Positions 43,031 to 52,500 of a stretch of DNA of 64,000 nucleotides are shown here, one piece after another. Source of the stretch: Clostridia bacterium (GTDB lineage: Bacteria > Bacillota > Clostridia > Christensenellales > Borkfalkiaceae). The notes under the pieces are model-generated. The model saw nothing but the letters and a program-made list of their open reading frames with translations. It was not told where the DNA came from and searched no databases. The DNA is taken from contig CAAGME010000033.1 in the NCBI GenBank assembly GCA_900770945.1, positions 1 through 64,000 on the forward strand, written 5' to 3'. The first letter of the stretch is position 1. Each line of letters opens with the position of its first letter. The translations under genes and the position numbers were made by a program.

Positions 43031-43188
43031 ACAGGAAGTTTTGTCTGAAAGCGCACGAAGTGCATTTTCAAGCAAAACTGACGATATTTCAAACAAGAAG
43101 CGCAAAAATGCAAGTTTTTGCGTTAAACCCGCAAGGGTTTTAAAGATTTTGGCGATAGACAAAAGATTTACTTCTTATAGTTTATATT
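43031..43188 (-). repeat. 158-nt structured unit, copy 3
   Basis: On the - strand this starts AATATAAACTATAAG, sharing a base with the stop codon of the hydrolase gene, and runs exactly 158 nt to the next ATTAT. The 3' two-thirds are nearly identical to the copies at 33.3-33.6 kb. The first stem is altered (AAATCTTTTG with CAAAATCTTT), and the third is CAAAAA/TTTTTG with a different loop. Confidence 0.85.
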
Positions 43189-44087
43189 CAACAGAGATGA
43201 TTCAAAAAGCCTAAAATCAAAAGGCTTGCTTCCTCGCGCGAGACGTCGTTTAAAAATTCATGCCTTACTCCCTCGAAAAGCCTTAACGTAACGTCCTTTA
43301 CGCCCGCTTTCTTATACGTTTCGTAAAGGCGTTTGACAGACTTGCCGTAATCGCCTACCGGGTCGGTGTCGCCGCTCATTATGAGTATCGGCTTATCCTT
43401 GTCAAGGGAAGCGAGCGACTGTTTTTTGTAAATACTCTTTAAGCCTTTGAAAAAGTATTTGTAGAAGTTATAACTGCACACGAACGAACATTTGGAGTCG
43501 TTTTCATACCTTTCCGCTTCGCGCGGGATAGAAGAAATAAAGCTGCCGCCGAGCTTTTTTTCATACGCGTCGAACGTGAGTTTTTTTATGAGTTTTGCGG
43601 GCTTATCCTTGCCTTTGAACTTCCAGCCGATATTCGCTACGATTTGCCCTGCCGTCACTTGAAGCCCGTCCATTCTCGCCGTACCGCCTAAAATCGTACC
43701 CGAAACGTTTTCGGGGTAAAGTTCTATATAACGTTGAGTTAAAAACGAGCCGTAACTATGCCCCATTATGACGAGATTCAAATCGGGATAAGCTTCATGG
43801 CAATAATCCGAGAGCGCGGCAAGGTCCTTTATCGTGTCTTCCCACATATCTCCGTCGCAGAATCCGAGCGTGTCGGGGTCGGTAAAGCCGTGACCTCTGT
43901 GGTCGTCCATTATGACGAGGTATCCTTGCGAAGCAAGATAATTCCCGATAAAATCATACCGACCGGCATGCTCGACCATGCCGTGTACAATCTGCAAAAT
44001 TCCTTTCGGATAGCCGCTCGGCGCGTACTCCGTAACGGCGATTTGTTTACCGTCATGCGCGGTAAGAGTAATCCTTTTCATATTCAC
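43188..44087 (-). CDS. Alpha/beta hydrolase, monoacylglycerol-lipase-like
   Basis: A 299-aa Hydrolase_4-type serine hydrolase. The HGM oxyanion region is IVHGMVEHAGRYD, the nucleophile elbow GHSYGS, the acid GDTDPVGD and the base His GVRHEFLND. It probably cleaves monoacylglycerol or lysophospholipid; being just downstream of glpK, which would phosphorylate released glycerol, fits. The third 158-nt unit begins in its stop codon. Confidence 0.88.
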   Translation of the reverse strand: MNMKRITLTAHDGKQIAVTEYAPSGYPKGILQIVHGMVEHAGRYDFIGNYLASQGYLVIMDDHRGHGFTDPDTLGFCDGDMWEDTIKDLAALSDYCHEAYPDLNLVIMGHSYGSFLTQRYIELYPENVSGTILGGTARMDGLQVTAGQIVANIGWKFKGKDKPAKLIKKLTFDAYEKKLGGSFISSIPREAERYENDSKCSFVCSYNFYKYFFKGLKSIYKKQSLASLDKDKPILIMSGDTDPVGDYGKSVKRLYETYKKAGVKDVTLRLFEGVRHEFLNDVSREEASLLILGFLNHLC

Positions 44088-44130
44088 ACCTCTTTAATAT
44101 TTTTTCGTCTTTTGTTTTAAACGTCTTTTT

Positions 44131-45579
44131 TTAAGCGTCGTAAACGCAGCGTTTGAGGGCAGATAAGTAATTTTCGTAAGCCTTGTCGTCACGTTTGCCC
44201 GGCTTATACAGCACGAAGGATTTTTTGTCCTCAGCCTCGGCGATACCGAGGGTTTTTAAAGCGAGCCGTATCGCGCCGAAAACGGTTGCTTCGCTCGAAG
44301 CGGGAACGACGACTTCCTTGCCGAGCTGATCCGCCTGATACTGCATTAAAAATCCGTTTTCGGAAGCTCCGCCGTCGGCTTTGATTTCTTCAAGCTTTGC
44401 TCCGCTTTCCCTTTCCATTATCTCTATAAGCTGACGAGCGGAAAACGCCATCGATTCGAGCGCGGCGCGGACTATATGCGCCTTTGTGGAGCCTCGGGTT
44501 ATGCCCGTTATAAGCCCCGAAGAATCGCTTTTCCAATAGGGCGCGCCAAGCCCCGTGAACGCGGGGACGAAACATACGCCGTCGCTTGACGGAACGGATT
44601 TTGCAAGGGCTTCGCTTTCGGCGGCGGTCGTTATCACGCCGAGCTTGTCCCTGAGCCACTGCACAGCCGTACCCGCGTTGAAAACGCTGCCTTCTAAGGC
44701 GTAGGTCGTCTTTTTGCCCGTTCTGTAAGCAATCGCGGATATAAGCCCGCTTTCGGACTTCGCTATCTTTTCGCCCGTGTTAAAGAGCATGAAAAGCCCC
44801 GTTCCGTAAGTTATTTTAGCGGAACCTTTCTGAAAGCAACCCTGCCCGTAAAGCGCGGCTTGCTGGTCGCCCACAACGCCGGCAATCGGAACGGGTTTGC
44901 CGTTTATAAACGTATACCCGGCGATTTCGTCGTTATCGATGACGTGCGGCAGAATTTTTTCGTCTATCCCGAAGATATCGAGCAATTCTTTGTCGTATGA
45001 CAAGGTTTTTATATTGTAAAGCATCGTGCGGGACGCGTTCGTAACGTCGGTTACAAAGTTTTTCAGTCCCGTCAGACGATAAATTAAGTACGCGTCCACC
45101 GTGCCGACCATAAGTCTGCCTTTCTTTTTTGCCGCTTTGACCTTTTCGGAGTTGTCGAGCAGCCAGCGGATTTTGCTTGCGGAAAAGTATGCGTCCACAA
45201 CAAGCCCGGTTTTGTCCGTTATCGTTTTTTTCGCTTCGTCGCTCAAATTTTCGCAGTATTCTTTCGTGCGGCGGCATTGCCAGATAATCGCGTTATAGAG
45301 GGGTTTTCCCGTGACGGAATCCCAGCAAACGACGGTTTCGCGCATGTTGGTGACGGCAAGGGCTAAAACCTCTTTGCCGTCTAACTTGTCCGCCGCTTCT
45401 TCTAAGCATAAAGACACCGCGAGAAAAATTTCTTCCGCGTCCTCCTCTACCCAGCCGGGATTAGGATAAAACTGCTCGGTGCTTTTTTGCTTAACCATTT
45501 TCAGCTCGCCGCTTTCCGTGTTGTAAACGGCGGAACGAACGGAAGTCGTTCCCACGTCAAGACCTATAACGTAACCCAT
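44131..45579 (-). CDS. glpK: Glycerol kinase
   Basis: A 482-aa FGGY kinase. Key strings are GLDVGTTSVRSAVY (ATP), NPGWVEEDAEEIF, YNAIIWQCRRT, GVVGDQQAALYGQ and KADGGASENGFLMQYQAD. It makes glycerol-3-phosphate for lipid synthesis or catabolism. The start has AAAGGA further upstream. It is in line with the lipase-like gene, 44 nt apart, suggesting an operon. Confidence 0.95.
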   Translation of the reverse strand: MGYVIGLDVGTTSVRSAVYNTESGELKMVKQKSTEQFYPNPGWVEEDAEEIFLAVSLCLEEAADKLDGKEVLALAVTNMRETVVCWDSVTGKPLYNAIIWQCRRTKEYCENLSDEAKKTITDKTGLVVDAYFSASKIRWLLDNSEKVKAAKKKGRLMVGTVDAYLIYRLTGLKNFVTDVTNASRTMLYNIKTLSYDKELLDIFGIDEKILPHVIDNDEIAGYTFINGKPVPIAGVVGDQQAALYGQGCFQKGSAKITYGTGLFMLFNTGEKIAKSESGLISAIAYRTGKKTTYALEGSVFNAGTAVQWLRDKLGVITTAAESEALAKSVPSSDGVCFVPAFTGLGAPYWKSDSSGLITGITRGSTKAHIVRAALESMAFSARQLIEIMERESGAKLEEIKADGGASENGFLMQYQADQLGKEVVVPASSEATVFGAIRLALKTLGIAEAEDKKSFVLYKPGKRDDKAYENYLSALKRCVYDA

Positions 45580-45619
45580 ATTTCCATAAATCCTTTACAT
45601 ATAATCTTAATGTTTAGGG

Positions 45620-46075
45620 ATTGAATTCTTTATCAATAATTATTTTGGCGGAACTAATCGGTCGGCATTGTTCTCCAAGATTTTATCCGCAAAAATGCGA
45701 AGCACCTAAAAGAGCGTATTTTTTGATGATTTTTTGCGAGCGTGAGGGATGCTGTACTGAACCGCTTGCGATTGCACTTCGCTGTTGTTTGTGCGGCGCA
45801 AAATCGGCTACTTAGGCGTTAAACAACCTTCAACGTATAGCATACTGTTTCGGTTGTTTGCCTTTAATTACCTCGATTTATCGCCGTACAAATGCAAGGC
45901 ACCTTAAAGCCGTATTTTGTGTGCAGATTTTGACAAATACGAACGAAGCTGTATGCCATACTGCAAGGGAGTATTTGCCGAAAGATGCCCGAAGGACGGA
46001 TTTAAGGCAACAGATTAGTGCAATCGTAAACGGTTACGCCCGAGCGGTCGCGAGAAAGAGCAAAAAAGCCGCCTT
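45620..46075. ncRNA. Large structured non-coding element, two related modules
   Basis: No real gene is supported in this 0.6-kb gap. Module 1 (45705-45815) is closed by CCTAA/TTAGG. Module 2 (45902-46007) is closed by CCTTAAA/TTTAAGG. Both contain related strings (ATGC-x-AAGCACCT or ATGCAAGGCACCT, then CGTATTTT). Between them is a hairpin AAACAACC/GGTTGTTT (45820-45859) with an inner GTAT/ATAC. Open frames across it are low-complexity shadows. Whether it is transcribed is unknown; the strand is undetermined. Confidence 0.5.
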
Positions 46076-46147
46076 TTAGGTAATTAGGGATAAGAAATGA
46101 AAGCCCTATATATATTTTACTATAAAACAAAAAGTATTTCAAGACAT

Positions 46148-46178
46148 TTGACAAAAAAATGTATTTTTTATTCATAAT
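46148..46178 (+). promoter_or_regulatory. murG promoter, leaderless geometry
   Basis: TTGACA (46148-46153), 19 nt, CATAAT (46173-46178), 7 nt, ATG at 46186. Confidence 0.6.
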
Positions 46179-46185
46179 ATATACT

Positions 46186-47262
46186 ATGAAAAATATTATT
46201 TTTACGGGCGGAGGCACTGCGGGGCATGTTACGCCGTTTTTTGCGGTCGCTCCGTTTTTGAAAAACGAGCTTAACCCGATATTCGTGGGTCGAAGCAACG
46301 GGCTTGAAAAACGAATGGTCAACGGCACATTCGAATATATGAGCATATCCGCACCTAAGTTTTACCGCGGAATAAAATTAAGCAACCTCGCAATACCGTT
46401 CAGGCTTGTTTCGGCGGTAAACGAAGCAAGGGAAGTTTTGAAAAGAACAAACGCGAAAGCGGTGTTTTCAAAGGGCGGGTACGTTGCGTTGCCGGTGTGC
46501 CTTGCGGCGTTTTCTCTCAATATCCCCGTGGTAATTCATGAATCGGATTTTTCACCCGGGCTTACCACAAAACTTACGGCAAAAAAAGCAAAGTTCGTTT
46601 TGACAAGTTTTCCTTCATGTGCGAAAAAATTTAAAAACGGGGTTTGCGTCGGTCCGCCGATAAGAGAAAGTCTGCTAAAAAAAATCCCCGATTCCGACAA
46701 TTCTCTTTTAAAGGCTTTGCGGCAAAATAATGATAAAAAGTCCGCCTATAAGCCCGTTATCCTTGTTTTTGGCGGCGGAAGCGGTTCGAAAGCGATAAAC
46801 GAAATAACAATTAAAAACTTGAACCTGATAACGACTAAGTATGATGTTCTGCACATATGCGGCGATGAGCAGATAATCGAAAAAGAGGTTAAACATGGCT
46901 ACCATAGAGTGCCGTTCGTAACGGACATGGCGCAAGCCTACTCTGCGGCGGACATCGTTATGGCGCGGTGCGGCTCTAACTCCGCTTGGGAAATATCGGC
47001 AAGAGGTCTGCCGGCTTTATATATTCCTTTGAAAAAAGCCACGCGCGGCGACCAAATACAGAACGCAAAGTTTTTTACTGAAAACGGCGCGGCTTTAAAA
47101 GCCGACGAGGATACTCTTTCCGGCGAGGAGCTTTTAAGAAAGCTCGACTTCTTGCGCAACAATTACGCTTCCTACTCGCTCGCGGCAAAAGGGCTTTTTA
47201 AAGAAAACGGCGCAAAGCGCATAGCCGAAATTTTAAACGACGTCGCGGACGAGAGTATATAA
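46186..47262 (+). CDS. murG: MurG, lipid II-forming GlcNAc transferase
   Basis: A 358-aa GT28 glycosyltransferase that adds GlcNAc to lipid I in cell-wall synthesis. The glycine-rich FTGGGTAGHVTPF is at the N-terminus, then HESDFSPGLTTKL. The C-terminal half has VFGGGSGSKAIN, ICGDEQ and RCGSNSAWEI. There is no ribosome site before ATG 46186, and the -10 box ends 7 nt earlier, so the mRNA is probably leaderless. It stands outside any mur/dcw cluster. One dyad copy (46748-46760) falls inside the gene. Confidence 0.93.
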   Translation: MKNIIFTGGGTAGHVTPFFAVAPFLKNELNPIFVGRSNGLEKRMVNGTFEYMSISAPKFYRGIKLSNLAIPFRLVSAVNEAREVLKRTNAKAVFSKGGYVALPVCLAAFSLNIPVVIHESDFSPGLTTKLTAKKAKFVLTSFPSCAKKFKNGVCVGPPIRESLLKKIPDSDNSLLKALRQNNDKKSAYKPVILVFGGGSGSKAINEITIKNLNLITTKYDVLHICGDEQIIEKEVKHGYHRVPFVTDMAQAYSAADIVMARCGSNSAWEISARGLPALYIPLKKATRGDQIQNAKFFTENGAALKADEDTLSGEELLRKLDFLRNNYASYSLAAKGLFKENGAKRIAEILNDVADESI

Positions 47263-47294
47263 GCGAGAGTATGTAGAATTGTTTTTTACAAACA

Positions 47295-47333
47295 AAAACA
47301 CGCGTAACCATAGAGGCTATGCGTGTTTTTTTC
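47295..47333. terminator. Convergent terminator murG / foldase
   Basis: AAAACACGC and GCGTGTTTTTTT form the stem, with A/T-rich flanks on both sides. Confidence 0.8.
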
Positions 47334-47348
47334 GCTTGAATGCGTTTT

Positions 47349-49379
47349 TTATTCCTTAATATTGTTGAAATCGTCCTTTTCTACAAGGTCCTTAAACGCG
47401 CCGTAGTTGTAGGAAACGGTTTTTTCGTTTTCTTTGGCTTCGCTTATGAACTTGTTGGCGATTTTGGAAACTTCCGAATCGACGACGGCATTGACCTTAA
47501 CGTTTCTGTACTTATAGGCAATGGTGTCTTCCGTGAGAACGTCGGCTTTGAATTTGGCTTCGCCGGCGGCGTCTATCGTGTACGGATCGGAAATAACGTT
47601 GGTGCAGATTATGATATGATAACCGTAATCGGTTGCGACGACCGTGTACGCGCCTACGCCTTCCGTCACGACGGCTCTTGCGGCATTGGCAAATTCCTTA
47701 ACGTAATCGGAGTTGGACGGAGTGGAAAGATATCCGTAAGTCTTGTTGAGGCAGCCCGTATCGGTGGAGAAAGCAAACATAAGCTCGTTGAACTTATCGT
47801 TAAGCTCGTCCGTGAAGGTCGTTTGACCGATCGTCAAAGCGTTGTCTTTTTCGTAAATCTTTTTGTCGCCGATAAGCGTTTTCAAGTAGGTGTCATAGAA
47901 AGCGTCAAACGCAATCGTATCGCTCGTAACGTCGGTTACTTCCCACTTGGTTTCTTCGACGCCGTCGGAATTTTCTTTAACGTAACCGTCTTCGTCCTTT
48001 ACGGTAACTTTGCCGATGAAGGAGGAAAGCGCAGCATCGTCGGAAACGAGATACTTACTGTCGAAAGTAAACTTTTTAGTAGCCTTATCGTACGTGCCGT
48101 AGCTGTTTTGTACCCAGCTCGTACGCTGATCCTTTGCAACGAGACCTTTAAGAAGCTTTTCTCTGTAAGCAATCTTGTCCGCTTCGGTTATACCCTTTTT
48201 AGCGGAGTATTCCTTGTAGTCCGCGCTCTGCTCGTCGGTAAAGCCGATAAGCAGGTTGAGAACGTAGCCGTAAGCTTCGCCTTTAAACGGGTTTGCGAGG
48301 ACGAACTTAGTGTCGGAAACTTCGCCGAGAGCCTTTTCGTAAGCCGAACGGTCGTTTTTGTAAGTTTCTTTCTGCGTTTCGTATTCTACTTTGTATTGAG
48401 CCCAAAGCGCGTCGTAATTTTCGCCGTCGAGTGTTTTTTCAACGCCCGCGATAAGAGAATCTTCATAGCGGGAAACGAGAGCCGATTCGAGTTGCGACTT
48501 ATAAAGGTCCTCAAAGTACGAATACTTGAATTCGTTGTCCTTGATTTGTTCGTTTTTGCCGATAAGCCCGGTGTTTTTAAGAGTTTTAATCAAAGACGAA
48601 TAAGCCTTTTTTCTACCCTTTCCGTCGTAATCCGTTTTGTAAGCCTTTGCAACGGCGGAGTTAAGGTCGAACTTATTCGTGTACTTTGTTTTGATAGCGT
48701 CGTCCTTTAAGGTAAGGTTTGCGACGGAATATTCCTTATCGGTCGGGGTAGCCGTTTTGAGTTCCCATTCTTCGTAACTCTTTTCGGTTTTTTCGGTCGG
48801 GGTCGTGCGGGCGGTGTAAGTAACGTCTTCGCGCTCGTCTTCATCCTCGTCCTTCTCTACGTAAGTGTCTATCATAGAATTGATTGACTTTCTCACGGAA
48901 TATTTAGCCTGTTCGACTTCGTATTCGCTCAAAAACTTTTCGAGAGCCTCGGCGGAGCTTTCCTTTGCGTCAAGCTTAGTCGTGCCGGCAAGGGTGTTGT
49001 CCTTCATGTACTTTTCGAAGTCGGTTTTAGCGGTAGCGGAACCGTCTAAGAAAGAATTGTAAAGCTTGGCTATTTCAACCCTCGACTGCTGAACGATTAT
49101 TCTGTTGTTGACGAGGTTTTGAAGAACGAGCGAGTAAGCCTTGCTCGTCGTGTAACCGTAGTTCTGAACGTATTGATAGCCGTAAGAAAGATAGCCGGCG
49201 TTCAATTGCTTTTTGGTAATATCCTCGGCGTTTACCGCTTCGGAAATTTTGACGGTGGCTACCGTTTGCTTCATGTCTTCGTCAACGTTGGTGGTAATCC
49301 AGTCGCAACCGACAAAGGCGGAAAGGCACATAACCACAGCCATAATCATTACTACGATTTTGGACAGTTTGTTTTTCAT
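47349..49379 (-). CDS. PrsA/SurA-like lipoprotein foldase
   Basis: A 676-aa exported protein. The signal peptide ends at lipobox AFVGC. A SurA-N-like helical region follows (NLVNNRIIVQQSRVEIAKLY). Near the C-terminus TDYGYHIIICT matches the end of a parvulin peptidyl-prolyl isomerase fold. A charged insertion (EDEDEREDV and after) makes it longer than typical PrsA. It should assist folding of secreted proteins outside the membrane. The ATG at 49379 has GGGAG 6 nt upstream. It is the neighbour of mfd, as in many Clostridia. Confidence 0.75.
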   Translation of the reverse strand: MKNKLSKIVVMIMAVVMCLSAFVGCDWITTNVDEDMKQTVATVKISEAVNAEDITKKQLNAGYLSYGYQYVQNYGYTTSKAYSLVLQNLVNNRIIVQQSRVEIAKLYNSFLDGSATAKTDFEKYMKDNTLAGTTKLDAKESSAEALEKFLSEYEVEQAKYSVRKSINSMIDTYVEKDEDEDEREDVTYTARTTPTEKTEKSYEEWELKTATPTDKEYSVANLTLKDDAIKTKYTNKFDLNSAVAKAYKTDYDGKGRKKAYSSLIKTLKNTGLIGKNEQIKDNEFKYSYFEDLYKSQLESALVSRYEDSLIAGVEKTLDGENYDALWAQYKVEYETQKETYKNDRSAYEKALGEVSDTKFVLANPFKGEAYGYVLNLLIGFTDEQSADYKEYSAKKGITEADKIAYREKLLKGLVAKDQRTSWVQNSYGTYDKATKKFTFDSKYLVSDDAALSSFIGKVTVKDEDGYVKENSDGVEETKWEVTDVTSDTIAFDAFYDTYLKTLIGDKKIYEKDNALTIGQTTFTDELNDKFNELMFAFSTDTGCLNKTYGYLSTPSNSDYVKEFANAARAVVTEGVGAYTVVATDYGYHIIICTNVISDPYTIDAAGEAKFKADVLTEDTIAYKYRNVKVNAVVDSEVSKIANKFISEAKENEKTVSYNYGAFKDLVEKDDFNNIKE

Positions 49380-49518
49380 AAGATACTCCCTATGGTCGTT
49401 AAGAACTTTTTGTAACTTTAAGCAAGCCTTGCGCGCGTAATGCGCGTACATGCGTGCCTATACTCTAAATATTATACAAGATTATGAGGCTTATTGCAAG
49501 GTTTTTAAAAGACTTTTT

Positions 49519-52500
49519 TTATTTATTTTCGTTTTCTTTTCGTTTTTTTGAAGCAAAAGCCAAAAATTCCATTGTCAAAAGCGCGTTTTGCTTTGAACCG
49601 CCGCCCTTTGCGGTAAGGGTTACGACGGGAGAAGAAGAAAACGAAAGAGTGGCACTGTCGCTAAATTCAGCCAAAGCGGCATGGATACTTCCGTCGCGCA
49701 AGGCGTTCAAATCGCGTAAAGTAACGACTGCGCGCTCCCTTGCGGAAGTGACTTCTTTTGCCCCCGCTTCGCCCGCAAGGTTTCGGATTTTCGCTACGAG
49801 CATAAGGTTTTCCACTTCTTCGGGCGGCACGCCGTAGGAATCTTTGAGCGAGTTATAAACGCGAACTTCGTCCTCTTCCGTGCGTATTTCCGCAATGGCT
49901 TTGTACGCGTCGAGCCGTGAAGCGGAAACGGAGATATAGCCGTTCGGGATAAACGCGTCGAGGCGGATATCCGTTTCGACTTCGTATTCCTTTTCGATGT
50001 CGCCGAGCTGTTCGCGAAGAAGCCGAGAATAAAGCTCGTAGCCTATCTTATCCATATGTCCGTGCTGCTCTCTGCCGAGAACGTTGCCCGCTCCGCGGAT
50101 TTCGAGGTCGCGCATGGCAATCTTGTAGCCGCTGCCGAGTTCCGTATGCTCCATAAGCGCGGACAGCCTTTTATAAGAGTTTTCGCTCAAAACCTTTTCG
50201 GGCTTATAAGTAAAGTAAGCGTGGGCGGTCTTGTCGCTTCTGCCGACTCTGCCCTTCAATTGATACAAAGTAAACAAGCCGAGCTTGTCCGCGTCGATTA
50301 CGATAAGCGTGTTGGCGTTGGGGATATCTATGCCGTTTTCGATAATCGTGGTGGCGATAAGAACGTTGTATTCCCCTTTAAAGAACGCCATGACGTGGTT
50401 TTCAAGCTTGTCTTTGTCCATCTGCCCGTGACCGACAACGACCTTGGCTTCCGGCACGAGTCGAGAAAACTTTTCTGCGAATTTGTATATCGTTTCGACC
50501 TGGTTATACAAAACGAACACTTGCCCGTTGCGCGAAAGTTCCTTTATGACCGCGTCGCGGATAAGCGCGTCGCTTTCTTCTATTACGTAAGATTGTACCG
50601 GTATGCGCTTTTTGGGCGGCGTTAGAATAAGGCTTATATCCCTTATGCCCGAAAGCGACATATGAAGAGTTCTCGGAATAGGCGTTGCCGACATCGTGAG
50701 CGTGTCAACGTTGTTTTTGAGCGTTCTTAACTTTTCTTTATGTTCCACGCCGAAGCACTGCTCTTCGTCGAGAATCAAAAGCCCTAAGTCCTTAAAAACC
50801 ACGTCTTTTCCGAAAACTCTGTGCGTGCCTATTATTATATCGATTTCGCCCGCGGCAATCTTTTTAACCGCGTCCTTAATGTAGGCAGGGGTGCGGAATC
50901 TGTTTAAAAGCGCGGCGCGTACGCCGAAATCTTTAAAGCGTTCGAGAACGGTTTCGTAATGCTGTTGCGTTAAAATGGTGGTCGGCGCGATTATGGCTAC
51001 TTGCTTGCCGTCCATAACGGCTTTAAAAGCTGCTCGAAGCGCGACTTCCGTTTTCCCGAACCCGACGTCGCCGAGAAGAAGTCTGTCCATAACCTTTTCG
51101 CTTTCCATATCCTTTTTTATTTCGGCGACCGACTGAGCCTGGTCCTCCGTCAACTCATACGGGAAAGCGTCCTCGAATTCCTTAGTCAAATCGTTGTCCG
51201 GCGAAAAGGCAAAACCCTTCATCGCCGCCCTCTCGTGATAGAGCTTTTTCAAGTCTATCGTCATGCGGGATATCGACTCTTTAACGCGCTGTTTAACCTT
51301 GTCGAATTCCGCGCCGCCTATCTTGTTGAGCTTTGGTGTCTGGTCGCTGCCGAGGTATTTTGTAAGCCTGTCCATCTGCTCGACGGGTACGTAAAGCATA
51401 TCGCCGCCGGCGTATTCGAGCGCGACGTAATCCTTTGTTCCGTCGGTCGTCGATATTCTCTTCGTCCCGCGAACGATTCCCACGCCGTGTACTTCGTGAA
51501 CGGCGTAATCGCCGACTTCGGGCGCGGTGAAGGTGTCGTTTCTCTTCTTTTTGACGAACTTTTCCTTTACTCCCGACAAAAAAACGTCGCATGTGCCGAT
51601 GACGGCGAGTTTTTCGTCATGAAGAACGAATCCGCGAGTCAAATACCCGCTCGCGCAGTACGCGCCCGGCAAAAAGCAGTTGTCGCTTTCGGTTGCGAGC
51701 ACACCTTCGCCCGACAAGTTTTCCGTCAGCCTTTTGGCTCTGTCGCTTCCTCCGCACTCGATAATCGCCTTATAGCCCGACTTTTTCCAATTCAAAACGT
51801 CACGCGCAAGGTCTTTGGGGTTAGAGGTGTAACGCGGAGACGATGAGGAAGTAAACCTGAAAGTTTTTATCGGGTTGAAAAATTCCGTTTTGGAATTTAA
51901 GTTTTGCACCGAGCAGATAACGGCGTCTTTAATCGACGAAATAAAGTCCGAAAAAGGCTTTATGTTTTCGAGCGAAAAGTCGAACGCTTCGCCGGCTTTA
52001 AAAAGAGAAGCAAACCTTTCTTCGTTCTCCTTTAAAACGCTGTCGGCGGCATCCTTTATGAGCTTAGGCTCGTCTAAAATAATTACTTCCGGCTTAAAAT
52101 AATTTGCTATGCCGATTTTTTGCGAAGTTAAAAGCGGAATGATAAACGAAAGCGCGGGCGAAGTGTAATCGCCTTTTTCCAGCGTCGATAAAATTTCGGA
52201 AGAAATCTGTCTGCCGCGCACGCTGCAACTTAACGTTTTGAATTTTTTAAGCCCATCGCCGAGCCGCTTTTTTATTGCTTCGACGTCTTCTTCCTTTACG
52301 CAAAAATCGACGGTAGGCAAAACGGTGACCGAGCGAATGCGTTCGCCCGTCTTTCCGTTTTCGTCAAGTTCTTTTATGCTTTCCAAGGAATCGCCGAAAA
52401 AGTCGAAGCGGTACGCCGTAAAAGACGATATCGGGAAAATTTCCAGAATATCGCCGCGCAGAGCGAAAGTCCCGACTTCATGCGCAAACTCTTCACGTCT

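Noticed and set aside
45621..46079. Two small ORFs in the glpK-murG gap
   Set aside because: Arg/Cys-rich low-complexity translations without ribosome sites; the region is better explained as a structured non-coding element.
47340..48710. A long + strand open frame (456 codons) opposite the PrsA/SurA-like gene
   Set aside because: It is a shadow of the lipoprotein gene: valine/phenylalanine-rich, without a ribosome site, and the - strand frame has a signal peptide and family motifs.
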